In this document: positions 1-7,353 of the stretch, one piece after another
How positions within the stretch are numbered: the first letter of the stretch is position 1
Layout of the letters: each line of letters opens with the position of its first letter
Source of the DNA: Vagococcus intermedius
GTDB taxonomy: Bacteria > Bacillota > Bacilli > Lactobacillales > Vagococcaceae
Length of the DNA: 64,000 nt
Direction of reading: 5' to 3'
Assembly: GCF_029144185.1 (NCBI RefSeq)
Contig: NZ_CP110232.1
Coordinates: 868,001 to 932,000, forward strand
The notes under the pieces: generated by a model
Database searches by the model: none
What the model was told of the DNA's origin: nothing
The model's input: only the letters and a program-made list of their open reading frames with translations
Translations under genes and position numbers: made by a program

Positions 1-17
1 TTTAAAGACTAGGATTG

Positions 18-26
18 TGATATAAT
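18..26 (+). promoter_or_regulatory. extended -10 promoter upstream of selB
   Basis: TATAAT at 21-26 is preceded by TG at 18-19, giving a consensus extended -10. The -35 region would lie at or beyond the window edge, so it cannot be judged. A transcript from here would start near 33 and run into selB, leaving a leader of about 130 nt that contains the inverted repeat at 73-100. Confidence 0.5.
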
Positions 27-72
27 GAGCGTGAAAAGAGAAGTTGTCGTTAGCGTCAACTTATTCTTTTAA

Positions 73-100
73 CTCAAAAAGAAAACGCTTTCTTTTTGAG
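73..100. promoter_or_regulatory. perfect inverted repeat with cre-like core
   Basis: Arms at 73-84 and 89-100 are perfectly complementary (12 bp) around the 4-nt loop ACGC. The centre reads GAAAACGCTTTC, close to the catabolite-responsive element consensus (TGAAAACGCTTTCA-like), with one departure from the WTGNAANCGNWNNCW pattern. It lies downstream of the 21-26 promoter, where CcpA binding would act as a roadblock. No T-run follows, so a terminator is unlikely. The CcpA role is inferred. Confidence 0.45.
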
Positions 101-165
101 CTCGAATCATAGATAGAGATACGGTAGGCAGTGACAGTTTAGTTTTCGATAGTGAGGGTGAGCGG

Positions 166-2043
166 ATGGATTATAAAGTGATGGGGACTGCTGGGCATAT
201 TGATCACGGAAAAACGACTCTAATCAAAGCGTTAACAGGTATTCAAACGGATACAACTAAAGAAGAACAAAAAAGAGGGTTATCTATTAATTTAGGTTTT
301 GCGTATCTAACTTTAAATCACGATAATAAGTTAGGGATTATTGATGTTCCAGGTCATGAAAAATTCGTAAAAAATATGTTAGCAGGCGTTGCGGGCATTG
401 ATTTTGTTTTACTTGTTGTTGATATTAATGAAGGTGTTATGCCTCAAACTAGAGAGCATATTGCTATTTTAAGCTTATTAGGTATTAAGGATTTTATTGT
501 TGCTATTACTAAAACAGAAACAGTCGACAGTGAGTTTCGTGACATGCTAGTAGATGATATTAAGCAAGATTTACTGAGCTTAATTCCACAAGCAGCACCT
601 TTTATTTTGACAGATGCTGTGACTGGCCTTGGTATACCTTTATTGACAAGGGAGATAATCAAGTTTATGCAAGTGATTAGGCCTGAGAAGAGCCACAGTT
701 TGCCACGTTTAAATGTCGATCGTTCTTTTTCAATAAATGGTTTTGGGACAGTTGTGACAGGGACGTTAATCGATGGAAGGCTGAGTGTAGGTGATGAGGT
801 CATTATTTATCCATCGGAAAAAAAGTGTAAGATTCGTTCTCTTCAAGTACACGAAGAACCTTGTGAGACAGTCTATCCAGGGCAACGAACAGCCTTAAAT
901 CTAACTAAAGTGAAGGTTAAGGATATTGGACGAGGTGATATTCTGACTAAAAAAAATAATATTGAACCAACTTGGATGTTAGATGTTAAAGTCCGTTGTT
1001 TAAATAATGATAAGTTTGCTTTAAAACTATGGGACCGTGTACATGTCCATATCGGAACGAAAGAGGTGATTGCCCGAGTTGTTCCTTTAGGCGTAGAAGC
1101 AATCCATGCCGAGGAGGAAGGATTTATTCAATTACGTTTAGAGGAGAAAGTCGCAGTCAAACAAGGGGATCGTTTGGTTTTAAGATCCTATTCACCTGTC
1201 ACAACGATTGCTGGCGGAGTTGTTTTAGAGGCAAACCCAGCCAAGCATCGTCGTTTCAATGAACAAATATTAGCCAGTTTAGAGATAAAAGAGAGCGGTA
1301 AATTAGCAGATATTGTGCGAGATGTTTTGAAAAATCATACAAAATGGGTTTTAACATTAAAAGAAATTGCTAGTGAGCTAAATAAAAGCGGAATCTTGAT
1401 TCAAGAAGCTTTGGGTGAGTTAATAGAACAAGATGAAATCAAGGTAATCGGTCCCGGTTTTATTACGACAACTCATTTCGAAGAAGGTAGTCAGATGATT
1501 TTGAAGCTAACAAGTGACTATCATACTGATAATCCCTTTAGTCCTGGGATACCTAAAGAAGAGTTTCGAGAAAAAATCCCTATGCTTAAATTAAAAGAGC
1601 TAGAAGAAATAATGGGGAAGTTAATTAAAGATGGTAAGATAGTACGTCAAGATGAATTTATAAAAATCAGAGAGTTCGAAGTGACCTGCACAGAGGATTT
1701 AAGAAATGAAAGAGTTGCTTTAGAGGACTTGATTTTAAAGCAAGGGTTACTTCCCCAGCCTTACGAAGAACTCGTAACCTTTTCTAAAAATGCCGAAGAT
1801 ATTCTAAATTCAATGTCTAATGACCAACTTATTTACCTTAATCAAACTATTGTTATCCATCGTCAAGTGTATGAACAAGCACTGAATCAAATTACTTTAT
1901 TTTTAAAAGATAATACAACGATTACAATCGGAGATTTTAGAGATTTAATGGGCTCGAGTCGTAAGTATTCGATTTTATTTTTAGAATACCTAGACAAACA
2001 ACATATTACTAAGCGTCAAGGTGAAGGGCGAATTTTAATTTAA
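166..2043 (+). CDS. selB: selenocysteine-specific translation elongation factor SelB
   Basis: SelB delivers Sec-tRNA(Sec) to in-frame UGA codons on the ribosome by recognising the SECIS hairpin in the mRNA. The 625-residue protein starts with an EF-Tu-like GTPase domain: P-loop GHIDHGKTT at residues 10-18 and DVPGHE near residue 60. Beta-barrel domains follow to about residue 340. The remaining C-terminal part matches the winged-helix domains that bind SECIS RNA. The length is normal for the family. The ATG at 166 follows GAGGGTGAG at a suitable distance. It lies directly upstream of the UGA-containing grdA and grdB genes that need it. selA, selD and selC are not in the window and may lie upstream. 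Identification is secure. Confidence 0.97.
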   Translation: MDYKVMGTAGHIDHGKTTLIKALTGIQTDTTKEEQKRGLSINLGFAYLTLNHDNKLGIIDVPGHEKFVKNMLAGVAGIDFVLLVVDINEGVMPQTREHIAILSLLGIKDFIVAITKTETVDSEFRDMLVDDIKQDLLSLIPQAAPFILTDAVTGLGIPLLTREIIKFMQVIRPEKSHSLPRLNVDRSFSINGFGTVVTGTLIDGRLSVGDEVIIYPSEKKCKIRSLQVHEEPCETVYPGQRTALNLTKVKVKDIGRGDILTKKNNIEPTWMLDVKVRCLNNDKFALKLWDRVHVHIGTKEVIARVVPLGVEAIHAEEEGFIQLRLEEKVAVKQGDRLVLRSYSPVTTIAGGVVLEANPAKHRRFNEQILASLEIKESGKLADIVRDVLKNHTKWVLTLKEIASELNKSGILIQEALGELIEQDEIKVIGPGFITTTHFEEGSQMILKLTSDYHTDNPFSPGIPKEEFREKIPMLKLKELEEIMGKLIKDGKIVRQDEFIKIREFEVTCTEDLRNERVALEDLILKQGLLPQPYEELVTFSKNAEDILNSMSNDQLIYLNQTIVIHRQVYEQALNQITLFLKDNTTITIGDFRDLMGSSRKYSILFLEYLDKQHITKRQGEGRILI

Positions 2044-2058
2044 TCCAAGAGGAAAGGG

Positions 2059-2205
2059 ATGTTTAAGATGATGAGTTATCAACTATTGACTGTTCAGTTT
2101 GACTGATACCGGTCCTCAATTGAACAGGTTTGTTCTAAATTGAAGCTTATGAATCTGAGACAACATTCAAATATAATTAACAGAGTTAGGTCTATTCCAA
2201 ATTAA
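2059..2205 (+). CDS. candidate UGA-containing small ORF (selenopeptide or regulatory leader)
   Basis: The ATG at 2059 sits 15 nt after the selB stop and follows GAGGAAAGGG, a fair ribosome binding site. Fifteen codons lead to TGA at 2104-2106, after which the frame stays open for 32 codons to TAA at 2203. If the UGA is read as Sec, the product has 48 residues with Sec at position 16 and a basic C-terminal half. I recognise no family. A hairpin at 2116-2143 has the geometry expected of a bacterial SECIS. Alternatives are a chance open frame, or a SelB-binding leader element without a functional peptide. Existence of the product is an inference. Confidence 0.35.
2116..2143 (+). promoter_or_regulatory. 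SECIS-like hairpin after UGA 2104
   Basis: Pairing 2116-2121 with 2138-2143 (6 bp) and 2122-2126 with 2131-2135 (5 bp) encloses the tetraloop GGTT at 2127-2130, with a two-base bulge at 2136-2137. The loop begins 20 nt after the UGA. Bacterial SECIS elements known from the literature have a G among the first loop bases and lie about 16-37 nt from the UGA, and this one fits. The grdB hairpin in this window has nearly the same geometry. Confidence 0.45.
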
Positions 2206-2212
2206 ACATGTC

Positions 2213-2239
2213 ATGTCTATTTTAGACATAAGTGTTTTT
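2213..2239 (+). terminator. weak terminator-like hairpin before grdX
   Basis: A 7-bp stem (2213-2219 with 2223-2229, loop TTT) is followed by AAGTG and then five T residues at 2235-2239. The stem is short and AT-rich and the T-run is offset. It may act as an attenuator between selB and the grd genes rather than a strong terminator. Confidence 0.3.
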
Positions 2240-2275
2240 GGTTAGAACTAGCTCTAGTTAGCGTGGGGTGAACTA

Positions 2276-2659
2276 ATGCTTATTGTGACAAATAATCCAA
2301 TGATTACTAGTGATATGACAAATGTTCCAATTAGATTTAAAGAGATAGAGTACGTTCAAGTCTTATCACTTGTTAGAGCACTGATAGTTGATGAAAAAAT
2401 GATATTGGTAACTCATCCGTTGAGTGGCAGTATTAAACCAAATGAAACAAAATATAAATCGATTATTCTAGAAGAATCAAAACAAAGAATGATTGATTTG
2501 GCTAGTTTGGAGATGATAGAGTCTGCTCAAGCGGTTTATGACAAATTCAATGAAATCCATCAAAGACCTAACTGGTCAGAAAAAATTTTAAAGGATTTTG
2601 CTTGGATTGACTTCTATATTATGCAAAGTACGTGCCAACGGATTGGTATAGCGCTTTAA
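2276..2659 (+). CDS. grdX: GrdX family protein
   Basis: This 127-residue soluble protein begins MLIVTNNP, as GrdX-family proteins do. The family is found at the head of glycine, sarcosine or betaine reductase operons, and no biochemical role is established that I know of. The ATG at 2276 follows GTGGGGTGAAC. The position immediately upstream of grdE is the typical one and supports the call. There is no signal peptide or membrane segment. The gene is separated from grdE by about 100 nt without a clear terminator, so the two are probably cotranscribed. Confidence 0.85.
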   Translation: MLIVTNNPMITSDMTNVPIRFKEIEYVQVLSLVRALIVDEKMILVTHPLSGSIKPNETKYKSIILEESKQRMIDLASLEMIESAQAVYDKFNEIHQRPNWSEKILKDFAWIDFYIMQSTCQRIGIAL

Positions 2660-2758
2660 TTATTACGTCATTAAGGGAGGTGATGCGAGGAACTGTGAGG
2701 CAACTAGGTTAATGCAAGATCAATTTTTTAGCTTTAAAAATTGAAATGGGGTGAAGGA

Positions 2759-4045
2759 ATGAAGTTAGAATTAGGAAACATCAAAATCAATGAAGTGGTA
2801 CTTTCAGAATTCTCAAATATTGCATCAAATAGTCTTTCAATTAATGAAAAAGAAATTCAAACCATCGTTCTAGAAGATGATCGAATTGAAAGTTGTCACA
2901 TTGAAATCGCTAATCCTGGTAAAAGTATTAGAATGACACCAGTTAAAGATGTCATCGAGCCACGGTGCAAAGTGAACTCGGCAAGTGGCGTGTTTCCAGG
3001 TGTTATTAATAAAGTATCGCTTGTTGGAAGTGGTCGAACACATGTCTTAAAAGGATGTGCTGTTACAACTATTGGTAAAATTGTTGGCTTTCAAGAAGGA
3101 ATTATTGATATGACTGGACCAGGTGCAGAGAAAACACCTTTTTCAGAGTTGATAAATATTTGTTTGGTATTAGAACCAAAAGAAAATTTAGAACCTCATA
3201 GTTATGAAGAGGCAGCACGATTAGCAGGCTTGAGAGTAGCTGATTTTTTAGGGCGTTTAGGGCATGATATCGAACCAGATGACATCATTACTTATGAAAC
3301 ATTACCAATTTTTGAACAGGTCGCCCAATACCCAGATTTACCTAAAGTAGGTTATGTTTATATGTTACAAACACAAGGATTATTACATGATACATATGTT
3401 TACGGTGCCGATATGAAGCATGTCATTCCAACTATTCTGTATCCAACAGAGGTGATGGATGGGGCAGTTTTAAGTGGTAATTGTGTATCAGCCTGTGATA
3501 AAAATACAACCTATCACCACTTAAATAATCCAGTGATTGAAGACCTATATAATAAGCACGGCAAAGAGTTAAACTTTGTTGGCGTTATTATTACAAACGA
3601 AACAGTTTACCTTGCCGACAAGGAGCGTTCTAGTGATATGGTGGCAAAATTGACTGATTACCTAGGCTTAGATGGTGTGATTATTACACAAGAAGGTTTT
3701 GGCAATCCTGATACTGATTTGATTATGAATTGTAAAAAAGTCGAAGAAAAAGGAATTAAAACAGTTATTGTGACCGATGAATATGCAGGACGTGACGGTG
3801 CTAGTCAGTCCTTAGCTGATGCAGATAAACTTGCTACAGCAGTCGTGACAGGGGGAAATGCTAATGAAACAATTATTTTACCTCCAATGGAACGTCTAAT
3901 CGGACAAACAGATTATGTTAATTCGATTGCTGGAGGTTTTGACGGCAGTTTAAAAGAAGATGGTAGTATTGAAGTTGAAATACAAGCAATTACAGGTGCG
4001 ACAAATGAAATGGGATTTAATAAAATGTCAGCAAAAGGTAATTAA
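2759..4045 (+). CDS. grdE: glycine reductase component B, alpha/beta proprotein GrdE
   Basis: GrdE is a proprotein of the substrate-binding component B of glycine reductase. It is cleaved into two subunits, and the new N-terminal cysteine becomes the pyruvoyl group that forms a Schiff base with glycine. The cleavage motif is visible as [16 protein letters not shown]: with the ATG at 2759 the scissile bond is Asn241-Cys242, matching the position I recall for clostridial GrdE. I prefer this ATG over an in-frame TTG at 2741 because GGGGTGAAGG lies between them. The product is 428 residues, which is normal. It works with GrdB, encoded two genes downstream. Confidence 0.96.
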   Translation: MKLELGNIKINEVVLSEFSNIASNSLSINEKEIQTIVLEDDRIESCHIEIANPGKSIRMTPVKDVIEPRCKVNSASGVFPGVINKVSLVGSGRTHVLKGCAVTTIGKIVGFQEGIIDMTGPGAEKTPFSELINICLVLEPKENLEPHSYEEAARLAGLRVADFLGRLGHDIEPDDIITYETLPIFEQVAQYPDLPKVGYVYMLQTQGLLHDTYVYGADMKHVIPTILYPTEVMDGAVLSGNCVSACDKNTTYHHLNNPVIEDLYNKHGKELNFVGVIITNETVYLADKERSSDMVAKLTDYLGLDGVIITQEGFGNPDTDLIMNCKKVEEKGIKTVIVTDEYAGRDGASQSLADADKLATAVVTGGNANETIILPPMERLIGQTDYVNSIAGGFDGSLKEDGSIEVEIQAITGATNEMGFNKMSAKGN

Positions 4046-4065
4046 TTATTGAGGAGGAAATTGAT

Positions 4066-4536
4066 ATGTCATTAGATAATAAAAAGGTCTTAGTAATCGG
4101 AGATCGTGATGGTATTCCAGGTTTAGCAGTAGAAGAATGTTTGAAAGGGACAAGTGCAGAGGTCGTTTTTTCATCAACAGAGTGCTTTGTCTGAACGGCT
4201 GCTGGGGCCATGGACTTGGAAAACCAAAAAAGAGTAAAAGAAGCCGCTGAAAAATATGGAGCAGAGAATGTTGCCGTATTAATTGGTGCCGCAGAATATG
4301 AAGCCGCTGGTCTAGCTGCTGAAACTGTGACAAACGGAGATCCTACGTATGCCGGACCTTTAACAAATGTTCAACTAGGCTTATCCGTCTATCATGTGCT
4401 GGAGTCTGAGTTTAAAGACTTTGTTGATGCAGATAAGTACGAGGAACAAATTGGTATGATGGAGATGGTGTTGGAGGTGGATGAAATAGTCGAAGAAGTG
4501 TCTGGCATTCGTGAAGAATTCGGGAAATTTGACTAA
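4066..4536 (+). CDS. grdA: glycine reductase component A, selenoprotein GrdA
   Basis: GrdA takes the carboxymethyl group from component B as a Sec-carboxymethyl selenoether and passes it to component C. The gene runs from ATG 4066 (GAGGAGG 15 nt upstream) to TAA 4534-4536 with an in-frame TGA at 4192-4194, giving 156 residues with Sec at position 43. The redox motif is Cys-Phe-Val-Sec followed by [11 protein letters not shown], diagnostic for GrdA. An automatic caller would report only the part after the UGA (from 4210). No strong SECIS hairpin is obvious; CCA 4208-4210 with TGG 4217-4219 around a six-base loop is a weak candidate. Identification is secure. Confidence 0.97.
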
Positions 4537-4587
4537 GGATAGTTATTTAATCATTTTATGAGATAAAAAGTCTAAAAGGAGGTTATT

Positions 4588-5889
4588 ATGGCTAAATTTA
4601 GAGTAGTACATTATATCAACCAATTTTATGCCGGAATTGGTGGTGAAGAATTTGCAAATAAAGAACCCTTTAAAAAAGCAGAAATTATTGGTCCTGGTTT
4701 AGCATTTACCGCAGCCTTAGATGATGATATTGAAATAGTTGGAACGGTTGTATGTGGTGATAGTTATTTTGGAGAAAATATGGACAGTGCTTTGAAAATA
4801 GTATTAGAAATGATTCAATCCTTTGAACCGGATTTAGTAATTGCTGGTCCAGCTTTTAATGCAGGTCGATATGGTGTTGCTTGTGGTGCAGTAGGAAAAG
4901 GCGTCATGGAAGAATTAAAGATTCCTGTAGTAACGGGTATGTATGAAGAAAATCCCGGTTTAGATATTTATAAAAAGGACGCTTATATTGTCCCTGTTGG
5001 AAAATCTGCTGCGGCTATGCGTAAGTCAGTCAAATCAATGACACACTTGATTGATAAATTAGCTAAAGGTGAAGTCGTTGATCCGATAATAGATGGCTAT
5101 CATGTACGACACCGTAAAAATTATCAAGCGGAAGAACGTGGCTCAAAAAGAGCGGTTGATATGTTACTACAAAAGTTAAAAGGTGAAGAATTTGTAACAG
5201 AATTTCCGATGCCAGAGTTTGATAATGTTGACCCAGCTGAGGCAGTTAAAGATTTAGCAACCGCTAAAATTGCATTAGTTACCTCAGGGGGGATTGTTCC
5301 TAAAGGGAATCCTGATCATATTGAATCGTCAAGCGCTTCAAAATATGGTGAATACGATATAACAGGAGTTGAAGATTTAACCGAGGATACTTATGAAACA
5401 GCTCATGGTGGCTATGATCCGGGATTTGCCAATAAAGATGCTGATCGTGTTTTGCCAGTTGATGTGTTACGCCAGTTTGTAAAAGAAGGAAGAATTGGTA
5501 GCTTACATAATTATTTTTATACAACGGTTGGCAATGGGACATCAGTTGCTAATTCTAAAAAATATGCAGCTGAATATGCGCAAAAATTAGTGTCTGCAGG
5601 AGTTCAAGCAGTTATCTTAACTTCAACCTGAGGGACCTGTACTCGTTGCGGTGCAACAATGGTAAAAGAAATTGAAAAAACAGGAATCACAGTTGTTCAT
5701 ATGTGTACAGTTGTCCCAATTTCATTAACAGTCGGTGCTAATAGAATTGTGCCAACCATAGCGATTCCACATCCTTTAGGTAATCCTAGTTTAAGTGCAG
5801 AAGAAGAGTATAAATTGCGTTATAGTTTAGTTGAAAAAGCACTAACTGCTTTAGAAACCCCGATTACAGAGCAAACAGTTTTTGAATAA
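4588..5889 (+). CDS. grdB: glycine reductase component B, selenoprotein subunit GrdB
   Basis: GrdB is the selenocysteine subunit of component B, which binds glycine with the GrdE products and cleaves the C-N bond. The frame starts at ATG 4588 behind AAAAGGAGG and continues through TGA 5629-5631 to TAA 5887-5889, giving 433 residues with Sec at position 348. The Sec motif reads Thr-Sec-Gly-Thr-Cys-Thr-Arg-Cys, as in known GrdB proteins. A compact hairpin at 5645-5657 is the likely SECIS. Without recoding the gene would appear as two frames of 347 and about 76 codons, which is an artefact and not a pseudogene. Confidence 0.97.
5645..5657 (+). promoter_or_regulatory. SECIS hairpin of grdB
   Basis: GTTGC at 5645-5649 pairs perfectly with GCAAC at 5653-5657 around the loop GGT. 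The loop starts 18 nt after the UGA at 5629-5631. Loop composition and distance match the bacterial SECIS model recognised by SelB. It lies inside the coding sequence, as usual in bacteria. Confidence 0.7.
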
Positions 5890-5900
5890 TAGAAGAACAA

Positions 5901-5922
5901 AGCCTACTATTACTAGTAGGCT
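5901..5922. other. 9-bp stem-loop between grdB and trxB
   Basis: AGCCTACTA at 5901-5909 pairs perfectly with TAGTAGGCT at 5914-5922 around a 4-nt loop. Only TATAGTC follows, not a T-run, so complete termination is unlikely. It may be a partial terminator or a stabilising 3' end for the grdEAB message. Confidence 0.45.
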
Positions 5923-5962
5923 TATAGTCTAAAATAAAAAATCCTGAAAAGAGGCTTAAAAT

Positions 5963-6928
5963 ATGGCTGAGATATATGATGTCATCATCATTGGCGGCGG
6001 CCCTGCAGGTTTAACAGCTGCCTTGTACAATGCACGAGCTAGGTTAAAGACCTTAGTATTAGAAAAAACAAAATTAGGTGGACAAATTGCTTTAACACAT
6101 GAAATTGCTAATTTCCCAGGTGCAGTAAAAGGAGCAGGGGAAGAGCCATCAGGTGCTGAGCTGATTGCACGTATGACAGAGCAAGCACAACGTTTTGGTG
6201 CTGAAATTATTATTGGCAAAGAAGTGACTGATTTGTTGTTAGAAGGAAGTTTGAAACGTGTGAGTTGTTCAGACGGTACAATATTTCAAACAAGAAGCAT
6301 TATTTGTGCTAACGGGGCAGTACCAAGAGAAATTGGTTGTCCAGGTGAAATAGAATTTAAAGGTAAGGGTGTTTCTTATTGTGCCACCTGTGATGGTGCT
6401 TTTTTTGAAGAGTTGGAAGTTTACGTCGTTGGCGGAGGTAATTCAGCTGTAGAAGAAGCCTTATTTTTAACTAGTTTCGCTAGAAAAGTGACACTCATTC
6501 AAAATTTAGATAAATTAACCGCTTCGGCGATTGCAATCGAACAAGCAAAAGCAAATGATAAAATACATTACATGTACCATACCGTAGTAGAGGCAATAAG
6601 TGGCGATGGTCTAGTGGAAGCTATGACTCTTAGGAATACTGAAACAAATGAAACATTTGTAGTGGAAGCTGACGATGAAGATGGAACATTTGGTATTTTT
6701 GTTTTCATTGGCTATGTTCCAACGACCGCACTCTATGAAGGAATGCTCGATTTAACAGATCAAGGATATATTGTCACAAACGACTTATTAGAAACAAGTA
6801 TTTCTGGAGTTTTTGTGGCAGGGGATATTCGACCGAAACTATTGAGACAAGTCATTACGGCAAGTGGAGATGGTGCTACTGCAGCATTTTCAGCACAACG
6901 TTATTTAGAGACAAATGAATTAAATTAA
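5963..6928 (+). CDS. trxB: thioredoxin reductase of the glycine reductase system
   Basis: This FAD- and NAD(P)H-dependent enzyme reduces thioredoxin, which in turn regenerates GrdA after each turnover. The 321 residues start with the FAD-binding GGGPAG motif (residues 11-16). The redox-active pair CATC is at residues 140-143, and a second nucleotide-binding motif GGGNSA lies near residue 157. The C-terminal FAD motif includes VFVAGDIRPK. The ATG at 5963 follows GAGGC. Placement between grdB and a dedicated thioredoxin matches clostridial grd clusters. A general trxB probably exists elsewhere in the genome. Sec is not used here. Confidence 0.92.
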   Translation: MAEIYDVIIIGGGPAGLTAALYNARARLKTLVLEKTKLGGQIALTHEIANFPGAVKGAGEEPSGAELIARMTEQAQRFGAEIIIGKEVTDLLLEGSLKRVSCSDGTIFQTRSIICANGAVPREIGCPGEIEFKGKGVSYCATCDGAFFEELEVYVVGGGNSAVEEALFLTSFARKVTLIQNLDKLTASAIAIEQAKANDKIHYMYHTVVEAISGDGLVEAMTLRNTETNETFVVEADDEDGTFGIFVFIGYVPTTALYEGMLDLTDQGYIVTNDLLETSISGVFVAGDIRPKLLRQVITASGDGATAAFSAQRYLETNELN

Positions 6929-6949
6929 TAATTATAAGGAGGAATCAGA

Positions 6950-7273
6950 ATGTTAGAACTTACATTGGAGTTATTTGAAACAGAGGTTATTGATTCTGAA
7001 AAACCAGTACTAATTGATTGGTGGGGAGAGACTTGCGAGACTTGTATCGCCTTAATGCCGATGGTTGAAGAGATGTCTGAACGATATGGCGATAGATTAA
7101 AATTTACTAAATTTAATACTTCTCAAAAAGGAGTTCGCCGTTTTTGTATTAAACATAAAATTATGGGATTGCCGGTGATTACAATTTATCAAGCAGGTGA
7201 AAAAGTAGCAGAATTGACTAAAGAAGATATTACGAGAGATAGTTTAGAAGAGTTGATTAAAAAATATATCTAG
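6950..7273 (+). CDS. trxA: thioredoxin with CETC active site
   Basis: This is a 107-residue thioredoxin-fold protein. It would carry electrons from the adjacent TrxB to glycine reductase. The active site is Trp25-Gly-Glu-Thr-Cys29-Glu-Thr-Cys32, unlike the usual WCGPC; thioredoxins in glycine reductase clusters of anaerobes are known to depart from WCGPC. The conserved cis-proline region is LPVITIY near residue 76. The ATG at 6950 is preceded by AAGGAGG. The 21-nt gap after trxB suggests one transcript. It ends before a terminator at 7305. Confidence 0.9.
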   Translation: MLELTLELFETEVIDSEKPVLIDWWGETCETCIALMPMVEEMSERYGDRLKFTKFNTSQKGVRRFCIKHKIMGLPVITIYQAGEKVAELTKEDITRDSLEELIKKYI

Positions 7274-7304
7274 TATTATTAGATAAAAGCTGTTAGTAAT
7301 AGGG

Positions 7305-7333
7305 AAGGCTAGAGTTTATCTTCTAGCCTTTTA
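7305..7333 (+). terminator. terminator-like hairpin between trxA and grdC
   Basis: AAGGCTAGA at 7305-7313 pairs with TCTAGCCTT at 7322-7330 around an 8-nt loop and is followed by TTAT. The T-run is short, so partial readthrough into grdC is likely. It would set the ratio between the grdA/B and grdC/D portions. Confidence 0.6.
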
Positions 7334-7353
7334 TCTAATGAGGAGGAATATTC

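Noticed and set aside
1-165. Possible tRNA-Sec (selC) upstream of selB
   Set aside because: No UCA anticodon loop, no long variable arm and no acceptor pairing could be found; the CTCGAATC stretch is not part of a tRNA fold.
2044-2275. Glycine riboswitch before the grd genes
   Set aside because: The conserved glycine aptamer core sequences and paired architecture are not visible; the structure present is the SECIS-like hairpin.
4046-4333. Minus-strand frame across the start of grdA
   Set aside because: It overlaps the clear plus-strand selenoprotein gene and has no family features or ribosome site.
5300-5542. Minus-strand frame within grdB
   Set aside because: Shadow of the grdB coding sequence.
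4066-5889. grdA and grdB as pseudogenes with premature stops
   Set aside because: Both TGA codons fall exactly at the known selenocysteine positions, and selB is adjacent.
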